The position numbers and the translations under genes were made by a program. DNA of 64,000 bases, from positions 1 to 64,000 of the forward strand of contig CAZSLO010000014.1 in the NCBI GenBank assembly GCA_964608025.1, read 5' to 3'. Each line of letters begins with the position of its first letter. The stretch's first letter is position 1. Origin of the DNA: CAZSLO01 sp964608025. Lineage in GTDB: Bacteria; Chloroflexota; Dehalococcoidia; Lucifugimonadales; CAJWER01. A model generated the notes under the pieces. The model saw nothing but the letters and a program-made list of their open reading frames with translations, made no database searches and was not told the DNA's origin. Shown one piece after another: positions 18,817 through 27,083 of the stretch.

Positions 18817-19155
18817 ATGCACGCACATAATTTAGTCAAAATAGACTCGAATCCTAAAATCCAAGACTTCCAGCCTGGTGACACCGTAAAAGTCAGCATC
18901 AGGGTAACAGAGGGAGACCGGCAACGAACACAGGTCTTTGAAGGCGTTGTGTTACGTAATCGCGGTTCGGGACCCGGAGCAAGTTTTACGGTACGGAGAG
19001 TAACACAAGAAGTGGGAGTAGAGCGGACTTTTCTCATTCACTCTCCAACAGTGGAGGAAGTGGAAGTAACGAGGAAGGGTAAAGTGAGGAGAGCACGACT
19101 ACACTACCTACGTGGTCTCTCCGGCCGACAGGCACGAATCGCGGAGCGGCGCTAA
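18817..19155 (+). CDS. rplS: 50S ribosomal protein L19
   Basis: A 112-residue protein with the L19 fold signature: DFQPGDTVKVSIRVTEGDRQR, then QVFEGVVLRNRG, the GPGASFTVRRV block, GVERTFLIHSP and a basic end with RRARLHYLRG. Length is normal for bacterial L19. L19 sits at the interface of the two ribosomal subunits. AGGA lies eight bases before the ATG. priA begins 63 bases downstream on the same strand and may be co-transcribed. In many bacteria rplS follows rimM-trmD; here it follows an ABC exporter instead, so the usual cluster is broken. Confidence 0.97.
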   Translation: MHAHNLVKIDSNPKIQDFQPGDTVKVSIRVTEGDRQRTQVFEGVVLRNRGSGPGASFTVRRVTQEVGVERTFLIHSPTVEEVEVTRKGKVRRARLHYLRGLSGRQARIAERR

Positions 19156-19218
19156 TACTTTTTTCCCCTTGATTCATTGATTTTGTTCTCCCGGCGCAAA
19201 GCCAGCTTGAGGTGAGAT

Positions 19219-21678
19219 TTGTCCGATCAGGACAAGCCCCGTTTTGTTGAAGTGGCTGTCGATGCCCCAACAGCCCCTGGTCAAACTTACAGCTACTCTC
19301 TACCAAAAGGGATAACCGCGATACCTGGCCAGTTGGTTATTGTGCCATTCGGTACACGTCGCACCCAAGGTCTCATTTTCGACGTTTCCCACCACACACA
19401 AATCGAAAGAATCCGGCCTATACTAGAGGCTGACGAAGGTTCATCAGTTCTCACGCCCGTACAACTCAAGTTGGCTAGATGGGTTAGCGATTACTATCTA
19501 TGTTCCTTATTCGAAGCTGTCACACCCATGCTTCCTCCCGGCGGACGCTTCAAGATCAAGGCCTACTTCAAAGTAGCATCCCAATCCTATAATCAAATCC
19601 CAATCACTAAATATCAACAAGATATTCTGGATTTCGTAATAAAATACGGAACCGTCGAGGAAGAACTTATCAGGAAGTTTTTGGGGAAAAATGCACCCTC
19701 ATCCGCCCGACATCTCGAGCAGCTAGGCTTCCTGACTTTAAACTACGCACGTTCCAAGTCTCCCCAAACAATCAAGTACCAAGATTATATACAGATACCT
19801 GTTGGATCATCCTCTCAAATCAAACGCAACCTAGATTGCCTAACAATGCGTGCTCCCAAACAAAAGATGGCATTACTTTACTTAGTTGAACTAGCATCAC
19901 CTATGCTGCTAAAAGAGGCCAGAACTAAATTCGGGAAAAGTGCAATCTCAGCACTGGTCCGAAAAGGCACGATAGAAACTATCTCACTTCCAGTTGATCG
20001 AGATCCGCTTGCGGGTAGATCGTTCCCTATTGCGGAAGAAGTGAAGTTAACTCCCCAACAACACCACGCTACTAAGCTTATTGATAAAGCATTTATCAAT
20101 AGGTCTCGACGCCCGCCAATTTTCCTGTTGGAAGGAGTGACTGGAAGTGGCAAGACAGAAGTATATCTAAAAGCTGTTCAACGTTGTATCCAACAAGGAA
20201 GGCGAGCCATTGTAATGGTTCCTGAGATAGCCCTTACGCCCCAGACAATTGAACGCTTCGCATCACGTTTCCCTGGGAAAGTTGCAGTTTTGCACAGCGG
20301 TTTAACTGCCGGCGAAAGATTTGATCAATGGTGGAAAATACGGCAGGGTGACTACAAAATCGTTATAGGCTCACGAAGTGCTATATTCGCTCCCATACAA
20401 GATATTGGGCTGATAGTCCTCGACGAAGAGCATGAATGGACCTACAAACAACAGGACACTAATCCACGTTACCACGCCAGAACAGTGGCCTTAAGACTTT
20501 CGACTCTTGAGAGTGGTATCGTCCTGCTTGGAAGTGCTTCTCCTGATATCCAGTCATACCGCCGAGCGCTACTCGGAAGTGTCAAACTACTGCGTCTCCC
20601 CTATCGTGTGTCACAGGAGATAAGGGCCGATGGTTCTCCTAAAGCCCGTGGACTTGCTCCCATCCAAATCGTGGATATGAGACAGGAATTGAACTCGGGC
20701 AACCGGCACATGTTCAGCAGAGTATTACAATCGAGCCTGTCCCGATCTATAGAGCATGACAACCAAGCCATACTTTTTCTTAACCGGAGAGGGTCGTCTC
20801 CATATTTCCAATGTCGCCAATGCGGATCATCAATCCAATGTAGGCGGTGCGATGTTTCTCTTACATACCACAAGGACACTCGTAAAATGCTGTGTCACTA
20901 TTGCGGGGAGCAAAGGACGCCACCTCATAGTTGCCCGGAATGCAATTCTCACAACTTAGCATTTTCAGGCATAGGCACCAAGGCTGTCGTGGAAGCAATC
21001 AACAACCTCTGCCCTGGTATAGAAGTTGCAAGATGGGATCGTGACTCCATCCGGACCTCACGGAATTATGAGTCAGCTCTTGACGAATTCCGGTCAGGAC
21101 GAGCTCAGGTACTAGTCGGTACACAAATGATTGCTAAAGGGCTCCATTTCCCATCCGTTGATCTAGTGGGGGTAGTTCTCGCGGATCTAGGACTAACTGT
21201 TCCTGACTACCGGGCTGGAGAGCGGACATTCCAATTGCTTTATCAGGTTGCTGGTCGTTCCGGACGCGGGTTGAAAGAGGGTAATGTAATCATACAAACC
21301 TACCAACCACAAAACTATTCCATAAAAGCAGCTGCGGCCCAAGACTACCGTTCTTTTTATCATGAAGAGACCGCCCATCGTCAAGAACAAGGCAATCCTC
21401 CTTTTAGCCAACTTATCCGACTGGTTTACAACCACGTCAACAAAGCCAAGGCAGAGATTGAGGCATTACGTATTGCAAACTTATTACTTAACCTGCAAGA
21501 TGAGTGGGGAATTAGCGAAATTGACATCCTTGGTCCAACTCCAGCATTCCCAGAAAGAATACGCGGACGCCACCGATGGCAATTAGTTTTAAGAGGACCG
21601 AGGCCACGAGAACTACTAGACAAAATCAAGCTCCCACGGGAATGGACAATTGACGTGGATCCTGCAACTTTTGGATAG
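19219..21678 (+). CDS. priA: Primosomal protein N' (replication restart helicase PriA)
   Basis: An 819-residue DNA helicase that reloads the replisome at stalled forks. The start is TTG behind GAGGTGA. An N-terminal DNA-binding region (1-110) with YSYSLPKG is followed by the helicase core with Walker A GVTGSGKT (306-313), DEEH box (402-405), and a cysteine-rich zinc-binding insert of CxxC pairs (FQCRQCGSS, QCRRCD, LCHYCGE, CPECN). Later come GTQMIAKGLHFP and VAGRSGRG helicase motifs. Eight zinc-ligand cysteines are present. Length is slightly above the usual 730-800. Directly downstream of rplS. Confidence 0.96.
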   Translation: MSDQDKPRFVEVAVDAPTAPGQTYSYSLPKGITAIPGQLVIVPFGTRRTQGLIFDVSHHTQIERIRPILEADEGSSVLTPVQLKLARWVSDYYLCSLFEAVTPMLPPGGRFKIKAYFKVASQSYNQIPITKYQQDILDFVIKYGTVEEELIRKFLGKNAPSSARHLEQLGFLTLNYARSKSPQTIKYQDYIQIPVGSSSQIKRNLDCLTMRAPKQKMALLYLVELASPMLLKEARTKFGKSAISALVRKGTIETISLPVDRDPLAGRSFPIAEEVKLTPQQHHATKLIDKAFINRSRRPPIFLLEGVTGSGKTEVYLKAVQRCIQQGRRAIVMVPEIALTPQTIERFASRFPGKVAVLHSGLTAGERFDQWWKIRQGDYKIVIGSRSAIFAPIQDIGLIVLDEEHEWTYKQQDTNPRYHARTVALRLSTLESGIVLLGSASPDIQSYRRALLGSVKLLRLPYRVSQEIRADGSPKARGLAPIQIVDMRQELNSGNRHMFSRVLQSSLSRSIEHDNQAILFLNRRGSSPYFQCRQCGSSIQCRRCDVSLTYHKDTRKMLCHYCGEQRTPPHSCPECNSHNLAFSGIGTKAVVEAINNLCPGIEVARWDRDSIRTSRNYESALDEFRSGRAQVLVGTQMIAKGLHFPSVDLVGVVLADLGLTVPDYRAGERTFQLLYQVAGRSGRGLKEGNVIIQTYQPQNYSIKAAAAQDYRSFYHEETAHRQEQGNPPFSQLIRLVYNHVNKAKAEIEALRIANLLLNLQDEWGISEIDILGPTPAFPERIRGRHRWQLVLRGPRPRELLDKIKLPREWTIDVDPATFG

Positions 21679-21794
21679 AGCATAGATTCAATATTTGAGA
21701 CTATGATCTGCTTTTTGACACGTTTCCAATAGCTACCGTAATATACCGCCCGCAATACTTATATTTTCAATACGAACGGTCAAATCGGAGGAAC

Positions 21795-22793
21795 ATGACA
21801 ACCTTCAAGTACAAAGTATATCGAATAGGGGTCCATCCACGAGATCTTCTGGAGCCAGAACGTATCGCGTTGGAGAAGGTGGGTGCAGAGCAAATTCTAC
21901 TGCCCCGAATAGAAGGCGATGAACTTATCGCAAAAGCACGAGACGCCGATGGGATAATCGACGTTGACTCGCCTATCACCCGAAAGGTAATGGAATCCAT
22001 GGATAACCTCAAGGTTATTCTCCGAACCGGTGTGGGGGTGGATGTGATCGATGTAGATGCGGCAACAGAACTAGGTATAGCTGTTATATGCGTGCCAGAC
22101 CTCTGGATACGGGAAGTCGCGAATCATGCTTTTGCACTTTTACTTGCATGCAACCGAAAACTGCTAAAGCTGGATTCGATAATCCGATCCGGCGACTGGG
22201 TACCAGTCATTCCTCCACCTGTTGGCAGTCTACACAATGAGACTCTCGGTATCGTAGGTCTTGGGCGAATAGGTCGGTCACTCGCAGCAAGAGCTAAAGC
22301 GTTCGAAATGAACGTTATTGCGCACGACCCTTATTTACCTACTGAACTCTTCGCTCAAGCTGGAGTCAAGGCTGTATCATTTGCAGAACTCTTAAGTGAA
22401 TCCGATTACATATCGGTTCACAGTCCAAAAACAGACGAGACCACCCATCTTTTTAATTCGGATGCATTTTCTAAAATGAAATCCACTTCCTATTTGATCA
22501 ACACATCCCGTGGTCCGTTGATTGATCAAAAAGCTCTCGTACGAGCGCTGAAAGAAGGCGATATCGCTGGTGCTGGACTTGATGTGCTAGAAACTGAACC
22601 GCCACCAGAAAACGAACCCTTGCTCAAAATGGATAACGTGATCCTGACTCCCCATTCGTCATACTACTCTGATGCAGCAATTAAAGAACTGCCTGTACGA
22701 TGTGGGGAAGAGGTAGCACGAGTACTTACGGGACGCTTACCAATTAACCTTTTCAATCCCCAAGTCTTAGACAAGCTTCAGCTCTCCAAATAA
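21795..22793 (+). CDS. D-isomer-specific 2-hydroxyacid dehydrogenase
   Basis: A 332-residue NAD-dependent dehydrogenase of the phosphoglycerate/glycerate dehydrogenase family. The Rossmann motif is GLGRIG (155-160). Catalytic residues are R239 (NTSRGPLID), E268 (ETEPPP) and H287 (LTPHSS). CGGAGGAAC precedes the ATG. It interconverts a D-2-hydroxyacid and a 2-keto acid in the cytoplasm. The UGSC-type selenoprotein gene follows on the same strand with a gap of about 200 bases. The neighbourhood suggests that the two might act on related organic acids, but no pathway is established. Confidence 0.93.
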   Translation: MTTFKYKVYRIGVHPRDLLEPERIALEKVGAEQILLPRIEGDELIAKARDADGIIDVDSPITRKVMESMDNLKVILRTGVGVDVIDVDAATELGIAVICVPDLWIREVANHAFALLLACNRKLLKLDSIIRSGDWVPVIPPPVGSLHNETLGIVGLGRIGRSLAARAKAFEMNVIAHDPYLPTELFAQAGVKAVSFAELLSESDYISVHSPKTDETTHLFNSDAFSKMKSTSYLINTSRGPLIDQKALVRALKEGDIAGAGLDVLETEPPPENEPLLKMDNVILTPHSSYYSDAAIKELPVRCGEEVARVLTGRLPINLFNPQVLDKLQLSK

Positions 22794-22992
22794 TAAAGAT
22801 AAGGCACTCAGCTAGTATAAATACCTAGGAATATGGTTGGTAAGTGACTGTAAAACAACTCACCCTATTTCCGAAATTAACGCTTATAGTTTTAACGAGT
22901 CGCACAGCTCTAGAATTAATCCCGATATGGTCACAACCATCTATCCGGAATACAAAACCCGACATAATGACATAGTGAAAGGAAATTTGAAG

Positions 22993-24678
22993 ATGTATCG
23001 ACTCAACGTTATGAATCCTGTAGCAGCGGTTCTTGGAGATGTCGAGGCAACTCCCCAGGCGATCCGGCCATCCAGTCTTAATGGTAAAACAATTGGCCTC
23101 GTCTGGAATGGCAAAGCAAACGGTGATATTGCCCTTAAACGAGCTGGAGAACTTATCCAAAAACAGGTACCAAACGTCTCTCTGAAATTCTATAGTGGTG
23201 CTTTACCTACTCCCAAGCCAACCCTTGACCAAGCAAAAAAGGAAATAGACGTTGCGATTGGGTGTACTGCCGACTGAGGGTCGTGCACGTCGTGGATTAT
23301 CCATGACATGGTCCAATTGGAGAAGGCAGGTATTCCGACCGCGACAATTCTATCCGACGGATTTCAGGACGACGCAAAAGCCAGTGCAAAAGCCTTCGGC
23401 ATGAAAAGTACCCCTTTCACAGTAGTTCCAAATGTTTATAACAACGTAACAGTCCAGGAAGCCATCGAACAAACAGATCCTATAGTCGATGAGATCATCA
23501 CGCTATTAACTACCCAGGAGCACGAGGACGAAACTAACAACGCTGTACTGACAAGCACACAAAACATTTATGAATCCTTTGAAGGTGTCGATCAGTTCAA
23601 TGCCCTAGACAAATTCAACAATGTTTTCTTAGACAATGACTGGGGAGATGGTTTCCCACTGATTCCGCCGACAAAAGAACGTGTCACACAAATGTTGTCA
23701 GGCACAACAATGGGACGAGATGATCTTGTATGCCTTCTCCCACCCGGCTCCGGCTATGCGACAGTAGAAAAAATAGCAATCAACGCTGTGATGTCCGGTT
23801 GTAAACCAGAACATCTACCAATTGTGATGGCCGGCGCCAAAGCCCTTTCGATGTTAGATCCCCAAGACGCCCGGGGGTTCTTAATGTCAACAAGCGCGAA
23901 CGGACCCCTATTTCTAGTCAACGGACCTATTACCCACGAACTAGGGATTAACTCAAAAAGGGCTGCTCTTGGCCCAGGTCGCCAGTCTCGGATTAACATA
24001 GTAATTGGTCGCGCATTGATCCTTACTCTCAAGAATGTGGGTCATTGGTATCCGGGTCATCTTGATATGGATACGATAGGTACTACCCGAAAATTCCCTC
24101 AATTGATAGCTGAAAACGAAGATGACACACCATGGGAACCTTTTCACGTCGAACAGGGTTTTGATCCAAGTACAAATACAATCACGGTGTTCAGTACCGG
24201 GTGGGAAGCCGATGTTGGGGACCAGGGCAACAATACCGGAGACGGTTTACTGCGTACAATCGCATATAGCACAACAAACGGGGGTGGCAGCTATATTGCC
24301 AATCTTGCTGGGGAACTAGACGACGCACCCCGTGGAGCGACACTTATTCTAGTTGCACCAGCCCACGCAAGGCCAATCGCGAATGATGGCTTCACAAAAC
24401 GTTCTGCCAAAACCTTCATACACACACATTCGAAGAAGCCAGCCCGGGAGCTCATTAACAATTTCAACGTCCCTGACAAAGTTAGGGTCGCCTGGAAATG
24501 GCTTTACGATCTATCTCCGATAGAACAAGAGAAAATACTACTTCCGACCCAGGAATCAGCAGAACGTTATTACTTGGTCTGTGTAGGTGCAAATGACCGT
24601 GCTAAAGACCTTGTGTTTGGTACTAACACGCCAGCGATAGTAGAAATTGAACATCGAGCTGGAATAATTCCTGACTAA
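22993..24678 (+). CDS. UGSC-family selenoprotein (in-frame UGA at 23275-23277 read as Sec)
   Basis: Two frames separated by one TGA (23275-23277) are in the same phase. Reading through gives DVAIGCTAD-U-GSCTSWIIHDM, which is exactly the U-G-S-C redox motif that names the UGSC family of bacterial (seleno)proteins. I take the ATG at 22993 as start (MYRLNVMNPVAAV): it is preceded by AAAGGA, whereas the upstream TTG at 22837 has no ribosome binding site. The product is 561 residues with Sec at 95. An N-terminal thiol/selenol domain is followed from about residue 200 by a larger domain with DNDWGDGFPLIPPT. A long hairpin begins right after the UGA. Function is unestablished; a redox or reductase role is likely. 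Automatic annotation would split it in two. Confidence 0.88.
23278..23314 (+). promoter_or_regulatory. Candidate bacterial SECIS hairpin
   Basis: Immediately 3' of the UGA, bases 23278-23284 (GGGTCGT) can pair with 23308-23314 (ATGGTCC), using G-U pairs. After a four-base bulge, 23289-23296 pairs with 23300-23307 in eight consecutive pairs, closing a UUA loop. Position and size fit bacterial SECIS elements, whose apical loop lies roughly 16-37 bases after UGA. The loop lacks the G usually seen among its first two bases unless the closing A-U pair opens, so the match is imperfect. Confidence 0.6.
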
Positions 24679-24695
24679 TAAACTTCGGATTTGGG

Positions 24696-24725
24696 TTGAC
24701 GAAAAAACTAGGCCACTGCTAAACT
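24696..24725 (+). promoter_or_regulatory. Candidate extended -10 promoter for the CADD-like gene
   Basis: TTGACG at 24696-24701 is followed after 18 bases by TAAACT at 24720-24725, preceded by TGC (extended -10). The predicted start is about 65 bases before the TTG start at 24798. Consensus match only. Confidence 0.4.
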
Positions 24726-24797
24726 CAGGTTCAACTCTTACGAGGCTAAAACGTTTACGTCCCGTGCGATTTATAACATATACGGAGGCATCTGAAC

Positions 24798-25454
24798 TTG
24801 GAAACTGACATTATCGGCCGCATCAACGAGATCATCGAAAAACGTAGTCTTCTAAACCATCCCTTCTACCAGGCATGGAACGAAGGAACTCTTCCTATAG
24901 AGTCTCTGAAAAATTACGCAGCACAGTATTTCCATTTTGAGAAGGCATATCCTACATTCCTAAGTGGTATCCACCACAGGTGTGAAGATCCTGAAATTCG
25001 CCAGCACATACTGGATAACCTCTGGGACGAGGAACATGGTGAAGACAACCATGTAGAGTTGTGGATGCGATTCTGTGATGCGCTAGGACTAGACCGGGAT
25101 GAGATAGTAAACAGTGCACCTAAGGCCGCTACTACTGAACTAGTTCAAACCTATAAGCAAATGACATCGGACATGTCCCTGACATCCGGGGCAGTTGCTC
25201 TATATGCCTTTGAATCCCAGGTCCCTGAAGTAGCAAAAGCAAAAATAAATGGCCTTCGCCAGTATTACAATATGACAGATAGTCGTTCAACCTCGTTCTT
25301 TGATGTACACAAGACACTGGACGAACAGCATTCTGATGCAGAGCGCCAAATGATTGAGGCGTTGGTTGTAGACGATACAGATGAGAAGGCAGCATTAGAG
25401 GCCGCTGATGTTGCAACCTCGAAGCTGTGGCAGTTCCTAGACGGCGTTTACTAG
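24798..25454 (+). CDS. CADD/PqqC-fold di-metal oxygenase, probable 4-aminobenzoate synthase type
   Basis: A 218-residue all-helical protein of the heme-oxygenase-like fold shared by PqqC, TenA and Chlamydia CADD. The start is TTG with CGGAGG nine bases upstream. The ligand set is E78, H85, E139, H171, D175 and H178, which is the CADD set (E81, H88, E142, H174, D178, H181, recalled from the literature) shifted by three. Tyr24 and Lys149 also match CADD Tyr27 and Lys152, the residues thought to be sacrificed to make 4-aminobenzoate for folate. It is therefore more CADD-like than a true PqqC. It follows the selenoprotein gene by 119 bases with its own promoter-like sequence. Confidence 0.8.
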   Translation: METDIIGRINEIIEKRSLLNHPFYQAWNEGTLPIESLKNYAAQYFHFEKAYPTFLSGIHHRCEDPEIRQHILDNLWDEEHGEDNHVELWMRFCDALGLDRDEIVNSAPKAATTELVQTYKQMTSDMSLTSGAVALYAFESQVPEVAKAKINGLRQYYNMTDSRSTSFFDVHKTLDEQHSDAERQMIEALVVDDTDEKAALEAADVATSKLWQFLDGVY

Positions 25455-25654
25455 AACTTTACGTCCTTTCAATTCAGTCCGCTCCATATTAGACAATCTT
25501 TATTTATAAGGATGCGGAGGGCGTTGCCCTGCTAAATATCGTTTGTGGCCTAGCTAATTAATAAAACGTGCCACGCCTCTACCAATAGAACCTTTAGGTT
25601 CGCTGTTAGCACGATTTACCAGGGTGATTTTTACCCCCTATTAAAGTATTCGTC
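25455..25654. other. Convergent intergenic region with three short inverted repeats
   Basis: Between the CADD-like gene and the small membrane protein gene are three small hairpins: AGGGC/GCCCT at 25518-25530, GAACC/GGTTC at 25588-25601 and GGGT/ACCC at 25622-25636. Some may terminate the converging transcripts, though no strong uridine tract follows. I see no gene here. Confidence 0.4.
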
Positions 25655-25894
25655 TTACTTTATAAGTAGGACAAACATCCCTTTAGCAAACACTAGGAAA
25701 ACGAAAAAGGCGATGAAGAATAAGAACACCTTGAGTCCCATGAAATACATTAGGAAAAACAAGAACCCGAACGCAATAAGTGCAGCGAACAAGTACATCG
25801 ACTTTTCTACTGCATCCGCTAAAGATCGAATCTTAACGGCCTCGATAACAGAACTCCTGAATTCAGGAGTCAATAAATGTCGCGGATTCATCAT
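25655..25894 (-). CDS. Small two-helix membrane protein
   Basis: A 79-residue hypothetical protein. After a polar N-terminal 32 residues, there are two hydrophobic stretches (roughly 33-52 and 54-76) rich in Phe, Leu and Val, with little between them, so a helical hairpin in the membrane is likely. GAGGGTG stands four bases before ATG at 25894, which supports real translation. I recognise no family and no motif. It lies between the convergent CADD-like gene and the leftward MocA gene, separated from the latter by about 120 bases. Function unknown. Confidence 0.6.
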   Translation of the reverse strand: MMNPRHLLTPEFRSSVIEAVKIRSLADAVEKSMYLFAALIAFGFLFFLMYFMGLKVFLFFIAFFVFLVFAKGMFVLLIK

Positions 25895-26016
25895 ATTTCA
25901 CCCTCTTCGCTTCCAACTCATTGCCTAATCTATACGAGACCCAGGGAACCAGATCTATAAAGCTACCACTAAAAAAACTCCTGGTTCTATTTTAATTCAC
26001 TCTGTATCTGAACTCA

Positions 26017-27072
26017 CTAAACATGGAAAATATACATATCCCGATTGGCAACAGGAAGATCAATCCAAGCACCACCTTGACGGTGACTTTCTGCCACAGC
26101 AATACATGCTTCCGTTACATGATGTGTGACTTCAATATCACCATGTGCTTGCCGGCCCTCTTCATGGGCATCCACAAGATCCTCTAAGCATGCGATCGTG
26201 TTATTCATGTCCTCGACTTCGGGGAAAGGAGAGTCCACCCTCTTAGGACGGCCCGAGGAGTCTTCCTCTGACTTGCGCATTGACGCGCTTGATCCATTAT
26301 TCATCAGTCGAATGTCACCTTCATCTCCAGTAATCTCGAATTCAAAACCAACACCTGGAACTGTCGAAACCATAACCCCATCTTCCAGCTCTAACTGGTA
26401 AACTGCGCGGGGATCGGAGTCGATCCTGTTATCTTCAATAACTGTGTCTCGCGGAATAAGATCACCACGTACGGATTTGATCTTCGGATCCCCCAAAAGG
26501 TATGACAAGGTATCAATGGAATGGATATGTCCATGCATCAAGCTGGACCCACCGAAGTGAACAGCAGTTAGTATTGTTCCTATCTGTCCTTCCTCTATGA
26601 CCTTCCGCACAGCCTTATATCGGCTATTATGCCTACGGAGCAGTCCCGACCCATACTTCGTGCCTTGTTTTTTACAAATTTCTAACACCGCGTCGGCCTT
26701 GGATATCGAGCAGGACATTGCCTTTTCTACCCACAGCATCGGTACCCCTGCATCAGCAACATTGATTGCATCGTCAGCATGGGAGTCTGCGATAAAATCC
26801 TTCGAAGGGGCTTCTCTCCCTGGCTTAGGCAAACCCGTTGCGGTCGTACAAATCGCAACTAGGTCTGGCTTTTCCTTCTTTACCATGTCCATGTAGTCTT
26901 CGTAAACAGGAACATCCCAGGCATCTGCAAACATGTCTCTACGTTCTTCCTGCAAATCCGAACCAGCCACTAACTCGAGTCTTTCACTCTCATTTGTGGC
27001 ATTTGCAATAGACATATCCAGAAAACTTCCCATCCGACCTAACCCGACTATAGCGACCTTGTATTTATCCAA
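26017..27072 (-). CDS. Gfo/Idh/MocA-family oxidoreductase
   Basis: A 351-residue NAD(P)-dependent dehydrogenase of the Gfo/Idh/MocA family, start TTG six bases after a G-rich ribosome binding site. The Rossmann motif is VGLGRMG (9-15). The usual EKP motif appears as E116-K117-A118 (VEKAMS), a conservative departure that keeps the lysine. MHGHIHSIDTLSYLLG holds the histidine and aspartate expected in the substrate pocket. Members oxidise sugars, inositols or related polyols. It lies 11 bases downstream of the PhyH-HEAT gene, so the two are co-transcribed, and likely work on the same compound. Confidence 0.9.
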   Translation of the reverse strand: MDKYKVAIVGLGRMGSFLDMSIANATNESERLELVAGSDLQEERRDMFADAWDVPVYEDYMDMVKKEKPDLVAICTTATGLPKPGREAPSKDFIADSHADDAINVADAGVPMLWVEKAMSCSISKADAVLEICKKQGTKYGSGLLRRHNSRYKAVRKVIEEGQIGTILTAVHFGGSSLMHGHIHSIDTLSYLLGDPKIKSVRGDLIPRDTVIEDNRIDSDPRAVYQLELEDGVMVSTVPGVGFEFEITGDEGDIRLMNNGSSASMRKSEEDSSGRPKRVDSPFPEVEDMNNTIACLEDLVDAHEEGRQAHGDIEVTHHVTEACIAVAESHRQGGAWIDLPVANRDMYIFHV

Positions 27073-27083
27073 AATATTCCCCC

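Noticed and set aside
22837..23277. Independent 146-residue gene ending at TGA 23277
   Set aside because: It is the N-terminal part of the UGSC selenoprotein: same phase as the following frame, and the TGA encodes the U of the UGSC motif. The TTG at 22837 has no ribosome binding site; ATG 22993 has one.
23275..23277. TGA as an inactivating nonsense mutation (pseudogene)
   Set aside because: Both sides are intact and well conserved in character, the residue replaced is exactly the known Sec position, and a hairpin follows. A random mutation there would be a strong coincidence.
25518..25636. Small RNA gene in the convergent gap
   Set aside because: Three small hairpins exist but no promoter or conserved fold is evident; they are reported only as inverted repeats.
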